A program made the translations under genes and the position numbers. Of a stretch of 64,000 nt of DNA, positions 11,326 through 23,535 are shown piece by piece. The stretch's first letter is position 1; each line of letters begins with the position of its first letter. Under the pieces are notes generated by a model. The model saw only the letters and a list, made by a program, of their open reading frames with translations, was not told where the DNA came from and ran no database searches. The stretch is from Zygnema cylindricum. Lineage: Eukaryota; Streptophyta; Zygnematophyceae; Zygnematales; Zygnemataceae. Location of the stretch: NCBI GenBank assembly GCA_037447655.1, contig JBBHKE010002835.1, positions 1 to 64,000 of the forward strand, written 5' to 3'.

Positions 11326-12657
11326 ATGGCGAAAGCTGAGAAGTCAAAGAAGAAAGAGAAGGTGAGTACCAGTTGCCCTTGCTTTGTTCTTTATACAGCA
11401 TAGTATGTGTATTGTCAGCATAATTTGTAATTTGTTGAGTCTGTGTGGCCGTATGTGTCATTATTGCAGCTCACTGGGCCTCAGTCATGGTCAGTGCAGG
11501 TCACCTGGGAAACCAGCCGTTCGCCTGGCTTGCGGGCTATGGAGAGTTAAAGGAGCTTGTTTGCCGTACGATTTAACACTGCTTCTGATTTTCTGATTTT
11601 TTTTGCAGGCTGTTATTCCTGCAGCAGCTGTGGCTGAAAAGAAAGCAAGCGCTGGTAGGTGTCTGAAAAACCTTTAAACCTACTTCGTAATTTTGATGTC
11701 CGTCGTATCAAGGAGGTGTCTCGCCAGTTGTCTAGTAGCTCCACGTTTTGAATGCTTCAAAATGTATACAGCGCCTTTTGCAAGAACATTGTCAGTTTTA
11801 GTTTCTGCGAGTTTGTTGTGTTTTTATTTCGTTGTTACAATAATGCCCGTCTTAACCTGACCTTCACTGCCTGCACACATTCTAACACTGTTTCGGCAGC
11901 TCTTTCCAACTTTATCTGCTGTCTTTCGATCCCTTCTGTGCGTCTAAGCGTGGTATTGGTTTCTGATTTGAATCGTCTGTTCAAATTTGGTTCTATTTAT
12001 GGATGCACAAGGGTGACAGTATTTGTGCCGCAATTTGTCGTTCAGCAAACGTTTGGAATATAATTCTTTTAATTAATTATGTGTACGTGTGCTATTCAGA
12101 GATGTATTTACTTATCAGCAATAGTAGGAAATGTCTCATGGGTTTTTATCTGACTGTTATATTAATTGATAACTTCCCTATGGATAACCTTAATGAGTGC
12201 CTCTGCTGTACCTGTCTTATGGTTTAGAAAGTGAAGCTCAAGTTTCTGATTTTTCTCGTAGAATATGGCCTGTTTCTTCATAGCATAGGATTTTGGCCAG
12301 GGTTGAGGGTTTAGAAGCTGTAACATCGCGCAATTTTATCATCACTGTAGTAGTTTTTGTGATGCATCATGGCCTAAAATCACAGCTCCACATGCCGTTT
12401 TTTGTGATTATATTTTTCATAATCACAGTATGTAGTTTTGTATTTAGAAGGAATCATTTATTGCATGATAGTTTATATCCCTGCTTGGATGGGTTTTTTG
12501 GGCAGGGAGCAAGAGGCCAGCGCCGAAGGAATCCAAGAAGGCAGCTCCTCCGCCCAAGAAAGTGAAAGAAGATCCGAAAAAGAAGGCTGTGCCACCACCA
12601 AAGAAAGTTGACACAGACAGTGACGATGAGGATGAGAGTGATGAAGATGAAGAAATG
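11326..12657 (+). other. Nucleolin exons 1-3: Lys/Ala/Pro-rich N-terminus and first acidic run
   Basis: Exon 1 (12 codons) ends in phase 0 at GTGAGT. Exon 2 (46 nt, AVIPAAAVAEKKASA) ends in phase 1. Exon 3 starts mid-codon and encodes a Lys/Pro-rich segment (KRPAPKESKKAAPPPKKVKE) followed by the acidic run DTDSDDEDESDEDEE. Introns are about 250 and 850 bp. Acceptors GCAG/GGCAG and donors GTGAGT, GTAGGT and GTTAGT are all acceptable. Confidence 0.85.
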
Positions 12658-15600
12658 GTTAGTCCAATTGTCCATATGCTTTGTCAGCAGCACTTTTAAA
12701 ATTTTGCACTCAAAACCCTTACTTTTATTTTGCGCATTTTTACCCGTCTTTCTTTCTGATTTTTAAGGCAAAAAATATTGATCCTGCACTCCTATATCGC
12801 TTGCATAACTGACCGTAAAGTCTAACTTAGGTTTTTTTGTATGTATTGTTTTGGTTCAGCTTTGTATCTTGTTACTGGAATGCAAGACGATAATAGAAAT
12901 TATATTATATCTGTTTTGGACTGATTAGATTTTCAGCGATGCTGTTGTCTTTACAATGTCTGGAATGCGCCACTTCTTCGTTGCATGTTGCCAAATTATA
13001 CAGTTTTTTTCTGAGATTCTTGTGCTGGATGGTTTTATGATGGGGTTTAGCCAACTGTTGTTGCACCACTAAAAAAATCTACTCCAGTATTGAATGACGA
13101 TGATACGGATGACGAGGATGATAGTGATGACGATGATGATGAAGAGGATGAGAAGGTGCATTCTGTTCCTCTGGATGGTTCTAATGAGGCAAGAAATGTC
13201 TCTATAAATTTTTGTTTCTTGATTTCCCGAGGCAATGTTCTGAACAGCTCTTTGTTTTATGTTATTGGGTCTAGCAATTTCTGAATTATGGAATTTACCT
13301 GAATAGTTAAACTGCAAATGGGTTTGTTAACAAGGTTTTCCGCCAGTTCCGGTGATTATTCTTTTAGGCTGTATTTTTCTGTTTTTGAATTCTGAAATCT
13401 TCGAATGATTCACACCAGTCTTGTTTTTTTTTACTAGTTTGTTTGTATTGCCCCTTCGCTGCCGGAAGCGCTGAAACCTTCATGAAGATATGTTAGCATG
13501 GCTATTTTATCATTATGGTTAACATTTCTTCAGAGCTGGTTCTTGATGACTCCAGCCAGCTGCAAAGGTGGTGGCCAAGCCAGCAGCAAAGGCTGTAGCA
13601 AAGTCTCCAGCAGCCAAGGCAATTGCTAAGCCTGTATCAAAGAAAGCTGAAGAGAGTGACGATGACGATGATAGTGATGACGAGGATGACGAAGATGATG
13701 AAGATGAGGTGGTGAGTCCTTTCAGTTCTGGACACGATTGTTTTTTCTTGTCGTGTATACCTCTTTGCTCTTTATTCTCGAGCATAAATACATGGATAGT
13801 CTACTAGTACCCTCCCGAGTTAAAATAATATTATTTGAAGCATGGGACTGAGTAGTTATGCCGATGTATTTGCTTGTTTGGGGTGAATTTTGTGTTTTTT
13901 CTCTTAATGTGTCATATGTAATGCTGCTTCTTTGTAATTTTGCAATTCGTTTGCAGCCAGCTAAACCTTCAGCAAAGGCGGCGCCTGTAAAGCAAGCCAA
14001 GGATGATGATGGAGAAGATGAGGATGATGATGAGGATGATGAGGATGACGAGGAAGATGATGAGGATGACGAGGTTTGTGGATAAGCCTGGATAATATAC
14101 ATATTCTTTTTTGTTGCAATATTTAAAACCTTAATAAACTCTAGAACCCCTAAGAAATGCAATTTTATTTATTTCAAAGAAGCCAAGAAAGTCTAGAATT
14201 AAGCATCATTAGTTTTAAGTAAATTTGCTTATTGAATGTTCAAACATCTGTGGACGTCAATTTTTTTTCCTTGTCGTATTGTTTTGTGGCCCAAAAAAAT
14301 TAGTTACCAAAACCTGTTTTCTGTCATGTTACTCCTGGTTCTTCGCTTTACAATCATTCCTGTTGTCATTGGCTAGTATCATACTCGTTCAGATCAGCAT
14401 ATAATAAATAATAAATATATAATAAATTAAAAGCAGTTCAGAGACATGTAATGCATGGATGCTGCTTGATGAGGCTTATGTCTGAAGGCAGTTACAGCTA
14501 TTAAAGTTATGAAGAAAAAATGTTGGCGGTTAGGTGACGGATCAAGCTATTTGTCTGTACGCGATACCATGTCTAGATTTTTTTTTTTTGATTTGTTGTT
14601 TTCATTTCCCACAGCCGGCCAGCAAAGCACCAGCAAAGACCTTGAAGGTGACAGAAAAAACTGCTGCTAAGAAGACAGAAGACTCGGATGAGGAATCTGA
14701 CGAGGATGAAAGTGATGAGGATGAGGAGGTATGCCCCTCAAGCATTTTAGCAAAATGAATGTGAGCTTAGGTTTTGTACATATTAGATGCCTTTGCACTG
14801 ACCATTTGACTGCTGAAATGTATTGATTCATGGCCTCTGGCCCGTTTGCTGGGGAGGGGTTGCAATTGTCACTTTCTGCTGTTTAGGTATTTGTGCATGT
14901 GTTTGATTACATTGCTGGTTGAGGCAGCACTGTTTGAGTCAGCGTGATTTATGATTACTAGCTTTAAATAAGGTTTTTTCCTGGCTTCATGAATGTCTCT
15001 AGAGGAAGTGTCAACCTGGCTGGTCTGATTATTTTTGTGCTGCAGGAAACAACTAAATTACCAGCTAAGTCAGTCAAAACACTCTCAAAGCCTCAGAAAA
15101 CAGAGGATGATTCTGAGGATGATTCTGAGGATGATTCAGATGATGATAGTGAGGAGAAGGTATGCTAGAGCGGCTTTTTGTTCAGCTGTATGGTAAAGGC
15201 TGCTTATGTTGACGTTGTTGTGGGACTTACATGTTATTCTTGACCATTATTTCTGTATAGCATTCTGACACAGCTTTTCGGTTGCTGGTGGTTCAAGCCC
15301 GCTGTGAAGGCTGCACCTAAAGCGGTAGTAAAGAAGGTGGAAGTTGAAGAGGATGATGATGACGATGACGATGAGGAGGAAAGTGAAGAGGAGGAAGAGG
15401 AGAAGGTGCCGGTAGGTCACTGGTTTAACTATGATGCTTTTATTCCTTGAAGGAAGCTCTGTTGTCAAAATCACTGTCAGGACATACTTAAAATTTGTTT
15501 TTGTGTTGACTGTTTCATTGTTGATGTTTTTTTTTGACATTTTTTTGCCATCTCAAAAATTGTCATGAACACTCGTGTCCAATAAATATAGGTTGTGAAG

Positions 15601-18600
15601 GTGAAACGTTTAGATTTTGATTGGGTGAGTCTGAGTCTGACAATAATCGTCAATGGTGTTAATGTTTTGTTCTCTTTAAGCAAAGCAAAATTGGGTTTTG
15701 GGTTTTTGTGGCTCTTTTTCCCGATACCTGGTTACAAAGTTACCTCTTGGTATCAGGTGTTTGATGCCATTCTGTTCTTTTCACTTTAAGCATCGTGAAG
15801 TACAGTGAACTGGGACATTTGTGTATTATCTGGTGAACATGGGACTAGTAGGTAATGGTCACTTGACACTGGGTGTCACATTGACACGAAACAAGAGAGA
15901 ACTGTTTACACAAGTGTAATTTTTCATTCTTTATGTGGATTCCATCTTTTTATGATGCAAGCATCCATTCGGCTGGATTTTAGAACATGTTCTTGTCTGT
16001 GTGGCCCATGTCTGAGCCAATGCTGCTGGGCCATGGGTTGCACAGCCTGTGCCGAAGGAAGCTCTGGAGGAAGATGAGGACAGTCTAATGACCGAGGATG
16101 AAGATTCAGAAGAGGATAAGAAATCTAATGCATCCAACAGTAAAGCACAAGCCACAAGTAAACCTGCCAATGATGATGACGATGATGATGAGGAGGAAGA
16201 TGAAGCCGAAGAGGATGATGAAGGCAAAGACGAGGACGAAGAAGAAAATGATGTGGATGAGGATAAGAAGCCTAGTGCAGCACCTAGCCTTCCGGGAAAG
16301 CGCGCAGCAAATAAAGCAGAAATTACCGGACAATCAAATTTAAAAAAACCAAAGATTGAGGTCTGAATATATGAGAAGCCCGCATTTCATGCTAGCTCAG
16401 AGACTGGAGTATTTTCTTAGCATGTTATTGAATGTAATACCTACTTTCTGCTCATTTCCGATTCTGTTATTTGGCATATGCAGGCTAGCACACCAGCCAA
16501 GAAAATTGATGCCGAAACTGATGGAAGTGCCACCGTTTTCGTAAAGAACCTTGCTTGGGGAGTTACTCAGGACGATTTGTAAGTTTCTATTGTGTACTTT
16601 TGTATGTTTGCCGTTTTCAGGTCTAGAAAAAGAAGCCACCCTATTCCATTTGGTTTTTTTTATGTTCTTGTAAATTATTGTAGGAACTATTCTCTGTTCA
16701 CTGCAAATGCAGTAGACTGTTTCATAGAAATAATGTGAGGTAATCTACCAGTTATTAGGGAGGACAAAAGCATATAAATCTTTTGTTCTGTATCGTGGCC
16801 TTAAAAATCTGTCGGAGTCATTGATTGCAGGTTTGAGTTTTTCAAAGATGCTGGTGAGGTCGGTGATGTGCGCATAGCTATGGGAGAAGATGGACGGTCG
16901 CGCGGGTTTGCTCATGTTCAGTTTCAGAGTTCTGCTGGAGCTAAAAAGGTAGATCTCGTCTGATTCACGCCTTATAACCATTTCACTTTTCAAGATAATG
17001 AAACTTGAAGCTGATAACAGCTGGTTTTTGCATGGATGATACTTATTTATTTTTCCATATGCTTTTCCGACAGGAATGCTTTTAGTTTCTGTTTGATTTA
17101 CAATAGTTTACTGTTGCATCTGGCCATTGAAATGATGGAACTGTTTGGATGCAGGCGTTGGAACTTTCAGGCGTAGATTTGCAGGGCAGATCAATATATG
17201 TTGATTTAGCTCGTGAGCGGTCTGCTGGTGGCGATCGCTCTGGAGGTGGTGATTATAGCAATGGACGTGGAACACCGTCTAGTAGGGGCCGTGGGGGGTA
17301 AGTTTTTGACAAGACGTTTGACATTATCAGGGCAATTCACAGACTGTTTCACTTAAGATTTTTTTTGAGTGCTTGAACTTGTGGTGTAACTGGAAGAATT
17401 CACGTGGAGGTCTATGTGTACATAGAGGTTTCAATGTAAAATGGTATTTTTCCTGTTCAGTAAGGTTATGTATGTGGCTACTATCTTTTACTGTCTCAGA
17501 ATTTAGACTCAAGAGGTATTTAAATACGGTTTCCATTCTAAAGTTGTCTGTGCATTAAGCGAATGCTGGTGAATAGGGAGATAGACCGCTCTTTGCCTGT
17601 AATTGGCAACATAGAGTACAGTATTGTTTTAGCTTTTTGACAGTGTGTCAAGTGTGTTTGAAGCTGCAAGCTGTTCCCAGTGTCTTTTTGAATAAAAGAA
17701 TATGTGCAAAGTCTTGGTTTAGTCCAACATAGTAGGTTTGCAAGAAAATGTGTGCTTTTAAGTTGTTTTGTCACTTTAGTTACTGTTATTCTGAGTGGTG
17801 TGTTTCAGATGTTTTTGAAAAATGGATCCATTGATATGAAGGCAGCTACTTGGTTTGATTAAAGCCTAGCAGTGTAGCTGGATTACAGGATTACTGACAT
17901 AGATTGTTTGAGCAGGGGCAGCAGTGGTGGTGACCGCGAACGTGGGCCAAGTGTGTTTGTCAAGAATTTCGACAAATATCAGGATGTGGAGACCGTGAGT
18001 CATAGTTTAATGCCCTTAATGTAAATCTTGTCAGAGGATGCTGGTTCCTTTGTCTTTTTGTTAATTGAAGTCAGCCTTCGTTACAAATTTTCAGGAATTG
18101 ACTGCTGAAAATGGCCTGTCTGAATTGAAAAATCTGTATCTTGCCGTGCATTTTTTTGCATCTTTTTATGGTCAGAATATCAGGGGTTCAATTGCTGATC
18201 TTATCCTTGTCTCATGTCTGCAGATTAAGCAGCAACTATCTGAAACTTTTGCCGAGTGCGGGGAGCTGGTTGGTGTCCGCGTTCCAACAGATTGGGAAAC
18301 TGGGACTGTGAAAGGGTATGTCACGGCATCTAGTCTGAACAGTCTTGCAGTGAGTATCAGTGATTTCACCGCTATTCCCCTTTTTCAAATTCTTGGGAGG
18401 TATTAATAATTTTGCTGTGTATTTTGATCTTGTATGGACAGGTTCGCATTTGTGGAGTTTGCATCTACTGATGCTGTGTCAAAAGCCGCAGAGCTCAACG
18501 GAGCAGATATGGGGGGACGAAGCATTGTAGTGGATGCCAATGTTGATGGTGGAGGTGGTGGTGGTGGTGGAAGAGGTGGAGGAAGGGGTGATCGAGGTGG

Positions 18601-19612
18601 CCGAGGTGATCGTGGAGGTCGAGGTGGTCGTGGTGGTGAGGATTTCTCCATCTGCATGATGTTTACATCAGAGGATATGCTCGAAATCACTATTTTTTTG
18701 TGTATCATGTAGTGGTCTGAAGCATCAATGCGAACATCTTGGCCTGTATTGGTCTTTGACTGTCAGTGTGTATATCATTTACTACTAAATCATGTGTTGC
18801 TCTTTTTAACTACTGAGAAGTGCCATACTGGTTATGCGTCTTGATACCATTTATTGCTATCATCTGCAGGACGTGGTGACCGTGGAGGACGAGGTGGCCG
18901 AGGTGATCGGGGAGGTCGGGGACCACGTGTGAATTTGGCTGCGGGAGGCACTGGTAAGAGCTTTGCTTGTTGTGTAGCTTTTCCAAGGAGTGAAACTCAT
19001 AAAAGATATTAGCTTTCTTGCTTCCTAGGATTATCAGTAACCAGATTGACAAATAGTCATCATTTTTAGAGTCTTGTGTCTTTTGTTCGGCTTGGAATTG
19101 ATTCGGCCAATGAAGTCAGTGCTAATTTTACCCCAGACGTCATGTCTATATGGCTCTGTATGTGCCATCTGAAAACCTGTTCACGCGATGGAATAATTTT
19201 TGCACACACCTGTTTAGACTCTGTTTAGTTTATGTCTTCAGGCATCAAGTTCTGAAAAATCTAAAGCGTACATTAACGTACTAGAATAGTATAGTATGAC
19301 TGTGATAAAAAGGAAAATATTTTGGATACATCACCTGATAAACATACTCTGGTCAGCTACCGATAATACTGGGGATAATCGGTCATATTTATTTTAAGTA
19401 CATATTCTCTTTGTTTTACACCGTATGAACACCAATTTGGTTGTATTTCTAGAATTTCTGTGATTTTGAATGCTGTCCTAGTGAACTTGGCTTTGTATAC
19501 CACGCTGCTTCATGAAGGTACCAACCATTAGCCAATTTTTGCAACTGACAATGTTTATGTATTTACGTTCTGGGTTGCAGGCAAAAAGACGACGTTCAAT
19601 GACGATGATTGA
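11326..19612 (+). CDS. Nucleolin (two-RRM, plant-type), about 19 exons
   Basis: Exons inferred from GT-AG sites and frame: 11326-11361, 11609-11654, 12506-12657, 13051-13155, 13556-13711, 13957-14073, 14615-14728, 15046-15159, 15298-15411, 15592-15624 (doubtful), 16046-16360, 16484-16578, 16831-16948, 17155-17297, 17916-17994, 18224-18315, 18442-18635, 18870-18953, 19581-19612. The phases all agree and give about 701-712 residues. Order: Lys-rich start MAKAEKSKKKEK, alternating basic and Asp/Glu/Ser-rich acidic modules, RRM1, short Gly/Arg linker, RRM2, GAR tail, C-terminus KKTTFNDDD. Nucleolin is an abundant nucleolar protein in rDNA chromatin, Pol I transcription and pre-rRNA processing; acidic tracts bind histones and rDNA factors, RRMs bind pre-rRNA, and the GAR tail is an arginine-methylation target. 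Two RRMs fit plants and yeast Nsr1 rather than animals (four). The gene looks intact. Weakest splice calls: the GTGCAT donor after 13155 and GTCTGA after 16360. Confidence 0.9.
13051..16360 (+). other. Nucleolin acidic exon array (exons 4-11)
   Basis: Exons of 105, 156, 117, 114, 114, 114, (33) and 315 nt, every one phase 0-0. Nearly all begin with Pro-(Ala/Thr/Val), continue with a Lys/Ala/Pro-rich stretch (for example PAKPSAKAAPVKQAK, PASKAPAKTLKVTEK, PAVKAAPKAVVKK) and end in an Asp/Glu/Ser run immediately before the donor. This is the nucleolin basic-acidic repeat laid out one module per exon, and the constant phase means any exon can be skipped or duplicated without a frameshift. The last exon ends with a basic stretch containing GKRAANKAEI and KKPKIE, a likely nuclear localisation signal. 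Confidence 0.85.
16484..17297 (+). other. Nucleolin RRM1 (exons 12-14)
   Basis: RNP2 reads VFVKNLAWG in exon 12. RNP1 reads RGFAHVQF in exon 13 after GDVRIAMGEDGRS. The last strand GRSIYVDLA is in exon 14. Splits inside codons (phase 2 at 16578, phase 2 at 17297) restore perfectly. Exon 14 then runs into an RGG-like linker (SRGRGG) joining to RRM2. Confidence 0.9.
17916..18635 (+). other. Nucleolin RRM2 (exons 15-17)
   Basis: RNP2 reads VFVKNFDKY in exon 15. Exon 16 carries helix 1 and strand 2 (LSETFAECGELVGVRVPTDW). RNP1 reads KGFAFVEF across the exon 16/17 junction, and the final strand GGRSIVVDAN is in exon 17. After the domain, exon 17 continues directly into the Gly/Arg tail. Confidence 0.9.
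18560..19612 (+). other. Nucleolin GAR tail and terminal exon
   Basis: The end of exon 17 and all of exon 18 encode RGG-type repeats (GGGRGDRGGRGDRGGRGG, then GRGDRGGRGGRGDRGG). The last exon is only 32 nt and adds the acidic C-terminus KKTTFNDDD and the stop TGA at 19610-19612. A short C-terminal exon with this motif is typical of plant nucleolins. Confidence 0.85.
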
Positions 19613-19880
19613 AAGGCAGTTGCTTAGTCAACACATTCATGCTACTCTTAATTGCAGAGTCCAAAGGTTTGACTAGGAATTTTGGTGTGCAGCCAGGGAA
19701 CTGGGAAAGAATGGGTCGCGTAAATGCTTTGTTCAGATTGTGTATCTTTATACAAAGCTGTGGCGTTGTATCTCTGATATCGGACAACGCTGCTATGATT
19801 TGTTTTTTTTTTGTTTTTAAATGGATGAATATGTGGCTGTCCTAGTGTGAAAATAAAACATGTGAAGAGTGTTTCAACAA
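19613..19880 (+). promoter_or_regulatory. Nucleolin 3' UTR with AATAAA at 19852
   Basis: A canonical AATAAA at 19852-19857 about 240 bp after the stop, followed by GT-rich sequence, is the best candidate polyadenylation signal. Confidence 0.55.
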
Positions 19881-20868
19881 AGTCTATGACACAAGTGAGT
19901 GACTGAGAAGGCGAGGATTGGTTGTGTGTTTGTTTTGACGGAATAACTAATACTGCAATCCGAGATTTAACAAGTATGCATGTCATCACAATGTGAATAT
20001 TCATGTCTTGATGTCTTCAGACTGCTTCTTATCTTGTCTGCACTGCTTTCCTATACAGTCCAGCCGTTTTGTGCTGTTGGACTCCAGATGGTTTGCCATT
20101 GTGCTCTTAATTCAATTAACTTCTTAACTTGAGTGTTGAGCACTGTATGTTGTTGACTGCTATTTTTTTGTCCATTCTCACTCATCTCCGAGAAATCTGT
20201 TGCTTTGAACAATGTTGACTTAAAGCTATAAAGAATTGCTCTCCAAAGAAATTTTGAGAACTTACATATGTTTTTTCACTGAAGACTCGTTTTCACCAAG
20301 GACAGATGTCCATTAAGCATTTCAGTAATTGTACGGATACCGTTTATTGAAGGGTGTGTGGGCGCGTGCCTTCCATTAGGTTTCTTCAGTAAACCATTTT
20401 TAATTTGCGTGGCTCATTCTGGTTGGTAACACGTAGGTTAGTATTCGATACTTAAAATTTTGAAAGAATCTTCAAATGCTATGTTTGGACGCAATATCTA
20501 TATGATGGGAGGTAGTATCTGTACCAGTGGAGGTAATTAGTGACTCATTCAGAGGGCATATTAATGTATTACCCAAAATTTCTAAAACGGAACGACAAAA
20601 AGTTGGTGGCAAACATTAATGGTGGGAGTGGCGAGATAATTTGGTGGATTTGCAACAACCCTGGTGGAATGTACATGGACCATGCGACGTGTACGCACAT
20701 AAGCGTGCGGTCATCAAGGATTCTTTTTCTTTTTCCACGTGGCCCATTTTTACACTTTCAGCCTGTGCACAGTGTCCTCCCTGTGCACAGTCGCCACAGA
20801 CTGTAGGGTTGGCGACGTGGCGTCTCGGATCCAAAGTGTAATGGCATTCGACAGTCAGCTTTTAAGCC
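19881..20868. other. Intergenic, nothing identified
   Basis: No coding signature. A CTGTGCACAGT-type motif occurs twice around 20762-20790, and CACGT cores at about 20737 and 20815 could be fragments of an LTR or promoter, but nothing supports a call. Confidence 0.35.
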
Positions 20869-20995
20869 TACAACCTTGGAGATTTTTCTGTAAAGATATT
20901 TCCTGAAAAAAAATAAAATGTCATGGACGTCTACGAAACGGTACGGCCCTCAGTAAACAACCCCACTTTTTCGCTGATGGAAGGGTACACACTAA
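20869..20995 (+). repeat. Dispersed repeat R1, short fragment
   Basis: GATTTTTCTGTAAAGATATT and CCCCACTTTTTCGCTGATGG correspond in order and spacing to 47385-47490 (GATTCTCTGTAATGTTGTTT, CCCCACTTTCTGCCTGATGG). Short and diverged. Confidence 0.4.
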
Positions 20996-22747
20996 GCCTC
21001 AAACTATGTCGAAAGCCAAGATGTACATGAGAAATTGAGTGACCAGGATTATAGTGCAAAGGTAGCTTGATTCACCGGAAATTGTGCAGAATGGCTATAT
21101 AGCAGATGCAAATACTACAGCTATCTAATGGGAGATGCTCACTGGTATCATCGTTAGTGAAAAAAATGCGTTTAAGGCACATGACATGTACTTGAAAGGA
21201 CGATTTTGGAAAGTCGTTCGGTTCAGAGCAATTTTCATAAAGAATGGTATAGCCTGTAAACCGGCACAAAAATTGTTGAGCGGACTTTCTTGAGTGCTCG
21301 TATGTGGTCGTTGGTGATTATTGTTAGATTGCATGTGCATGCAAGGAGCTCCGTCATAGAGGCATGCTTGTGTCCTCTGTACAGTCGGTTTAAAAATTGT
21401 GTGAGATAATGCGGACTTCATGAAAACACTGCTCCTAGACTTGATGTTGCATAGCCCCGGTATACATCTTGAGTCAAAGTGGGTTGATGTATCTCTTATT
21501 TAAAAGCAATATCAAGATCATATCGCCCCAAGGTGAAGAAATGCACAGAGAATATTGATGCACATAGTGCAATGCACTTTCAGAAACTGCTCAAGTATGT
21601 ATATGAAAATGAATCGTAGGGCAGAGTTTCAAACTTTAGACGCAAACACTACTTTTGGAACAGAGAGGCAGTTCGTGGACATTAACCATTCCTTTTTATG
21701 AAGTTCGAAAATGCAGTTCTTCTCGAGTTAACAGGAGCTTTACCTACCTCTTTTTATGTTCATGTAAAGCTTCATAATCTGGGGTTTACACAGTAATTCT
21801 TCACGATTTGAAGTTAGTCGTCTAGTCTCAGATTCTGCACAGATTCCATAAATACTGAGCTGCGACATAATACGAAATTAATTTGACGTGTTGCAGAGCA
21901 AATTGCAGCATATGTTTGGGCCAAAGTCAAACCCATTTGTAAGAAATACATGCGGCTGCTGAAATATTCGCCAAAGTCAAAACCCCCATCCACTCCATAA
22001 TCGACAGTAGGATCATATATTGTATATGTACAGACAGTTTGTACAGACATTTGGGTCCGTTGTGTCCAAAATTTAGTACCAAAAATCAGTTATGAGTATT
22101 TAGGAATTAAAAATTGTAATCTGTTGCAATTTTGGGCTAATCATCAACATTAATGTCAAAGGAAGCAACCTAATCCTTTCGCAGGTTGGACGATGTTTAA
22201 CTCCACTATTTCATTCCCTAGAAAACGCCCTCTCATACTCACAACAAAACAGTTCTGAGATTGTTTGCCTACAAAAGACAAACTCCTGTTTAATGTTTGA
22301 CAATATTTGCAGTAAACCACAAGATTCCTGACAGTTTTCTGGCCTAATCCCATGAAGAGGAAAAGAAAAGTCCAAAAGGCTCAGAACTGTCAAAGCCACA
22401 TTATTTCTTTCCGTTGTATGATCCACTGCCATTGGTCGAGATTTTGTCCAATAGTGGTCCCCAAGGAAAGGCATCTTTATAAAGTTTCTGGGTTTACTTC
22501 AAACTGAACCAAACCCTAAAATATTCGACATTTGTGCCAAACACCGGGACGCATCCAAATGTACGCCATACTTTTCCAAAATTGAGGGATAGTGACGACT
22601 ATGGTTTGGCAATGTTTATTTTCAATGTCCAGATTGACACTTCAACATTATGGAATATTTCCACTTATAATGTCCATATTTTTAAACATCATATCAGAAT
22701 TTTCACTCAAAAACCAAAAGCCTACCATTTTTATTTGCGGTTTGAAC
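20996..22747. other. Intergenic, nothing identified
   Basis: Several open frames of 65-98 codons on either strand, none with a recognisable domain or splice-supported continuation. Confidence 0.35.
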
Positions 22748-22926
22748 TACACTGCCGATCGTTATTAGAGTTAATAACACTTATTCGGTCAAAATCACAA
22801 AATAGTCTTAACAACACTATTTAAGGACGTGAGCTACAATCTGCCACTTCCCCTTGTAAATTAGTATTATAGATTCTAATTTGGCATTAACACTTAAAAT
22901 CCTTAACACTAAACACGATGGGTGTA
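22748..22926 (+). mobile_element. Short TA-type MITE (179 bp)
   Basis: Left end TACACTGCCGATCGTTATTA, right end AACACTAAACACGATGGGTGTA. The internal motif variant is TTAGAGTTA/TTAACACTTA. It shares the core CACTATTTAAGGACGTG...CTGCCAC, inverted, with the copy at 27137. Empty site GAAC-TA-GTTG, an ACTAGT palindrome. Confidence 0.7.
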
Positions 22927-23535
22927 GTTGTAGAATGTTTAACACAATCGTATTTCAAAAGATAGAAGTTACTACAGTGAAGAAAGTATCAGAGTGGGCC
23001 TACAATAGAGTTAAACTAATTCAGTTCCCATATGGCTGATTTGGAACCTTTTAAAGGATTGACTTTAAGAAAATCAACACTATTCATGATTTTCTGTGGT
23101 CAGAGGCCCACAACACCGGCACCGAATTCACGATGTACCGTAATACCGAAAAATTTAGAACCGGGCCTTACAATTGAACATTAATTTAAGGAACTTGTCT
23201 AACTTGGAAAACCCCAAAGAAGAGTCTTATGAAACAAAACGTCATTTTAAAAGCTTTGTGAAACTAATGTGAAACCGACATAATTTGCAATAGCTGCTCA
23301 TCAAGACAACACTCCATCATCAACTCACGCTGGTTTTGTCCAATGAGAGATGCTTGACAAAATGCATACACAATTTAAAGTATACCTCGATGAATCGCAT
23401 TTCTGAATGAGATTAGCCTCATGTGACATGACAGGTTAAATTTCCTAATACAACATAAAAGAAAACAAAAGAACAAAAAAAAAGCTGTAGAGGAAGAATC
23501 TAATTACAAAAGAAAAGAGTCTCTCGATAAGAGCC
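22927..23535. other. Region downstream of the TEX261-like gene
   Basis: Includes the presumed 3' UTR of the (-) strand gene at 23536. No canonical AATAAA is obvious on the minus strand; T-rich sequence at about 23460-23510 may serve. A degenerate MITE-like end (ATTCACGATGTACC) occurs at about 23125. Confidence 0.35.

Noticed and set aside
14460-14500. C/D-box-like TTGATGA...CTGA in a nucleolin intron
   Set aside because: Nucleolin introns host snoRNAs in some lineages, but here C and D are only about 12 bases apart with no terminal stem or C'/D' pair.
12454-16333. Ser/Val/Ile-rich minus-strand ORFs opposite nucleolin
   Set aside because: Antisense shadows of Asp/Glu/Lys codon runs in the acidic exons.
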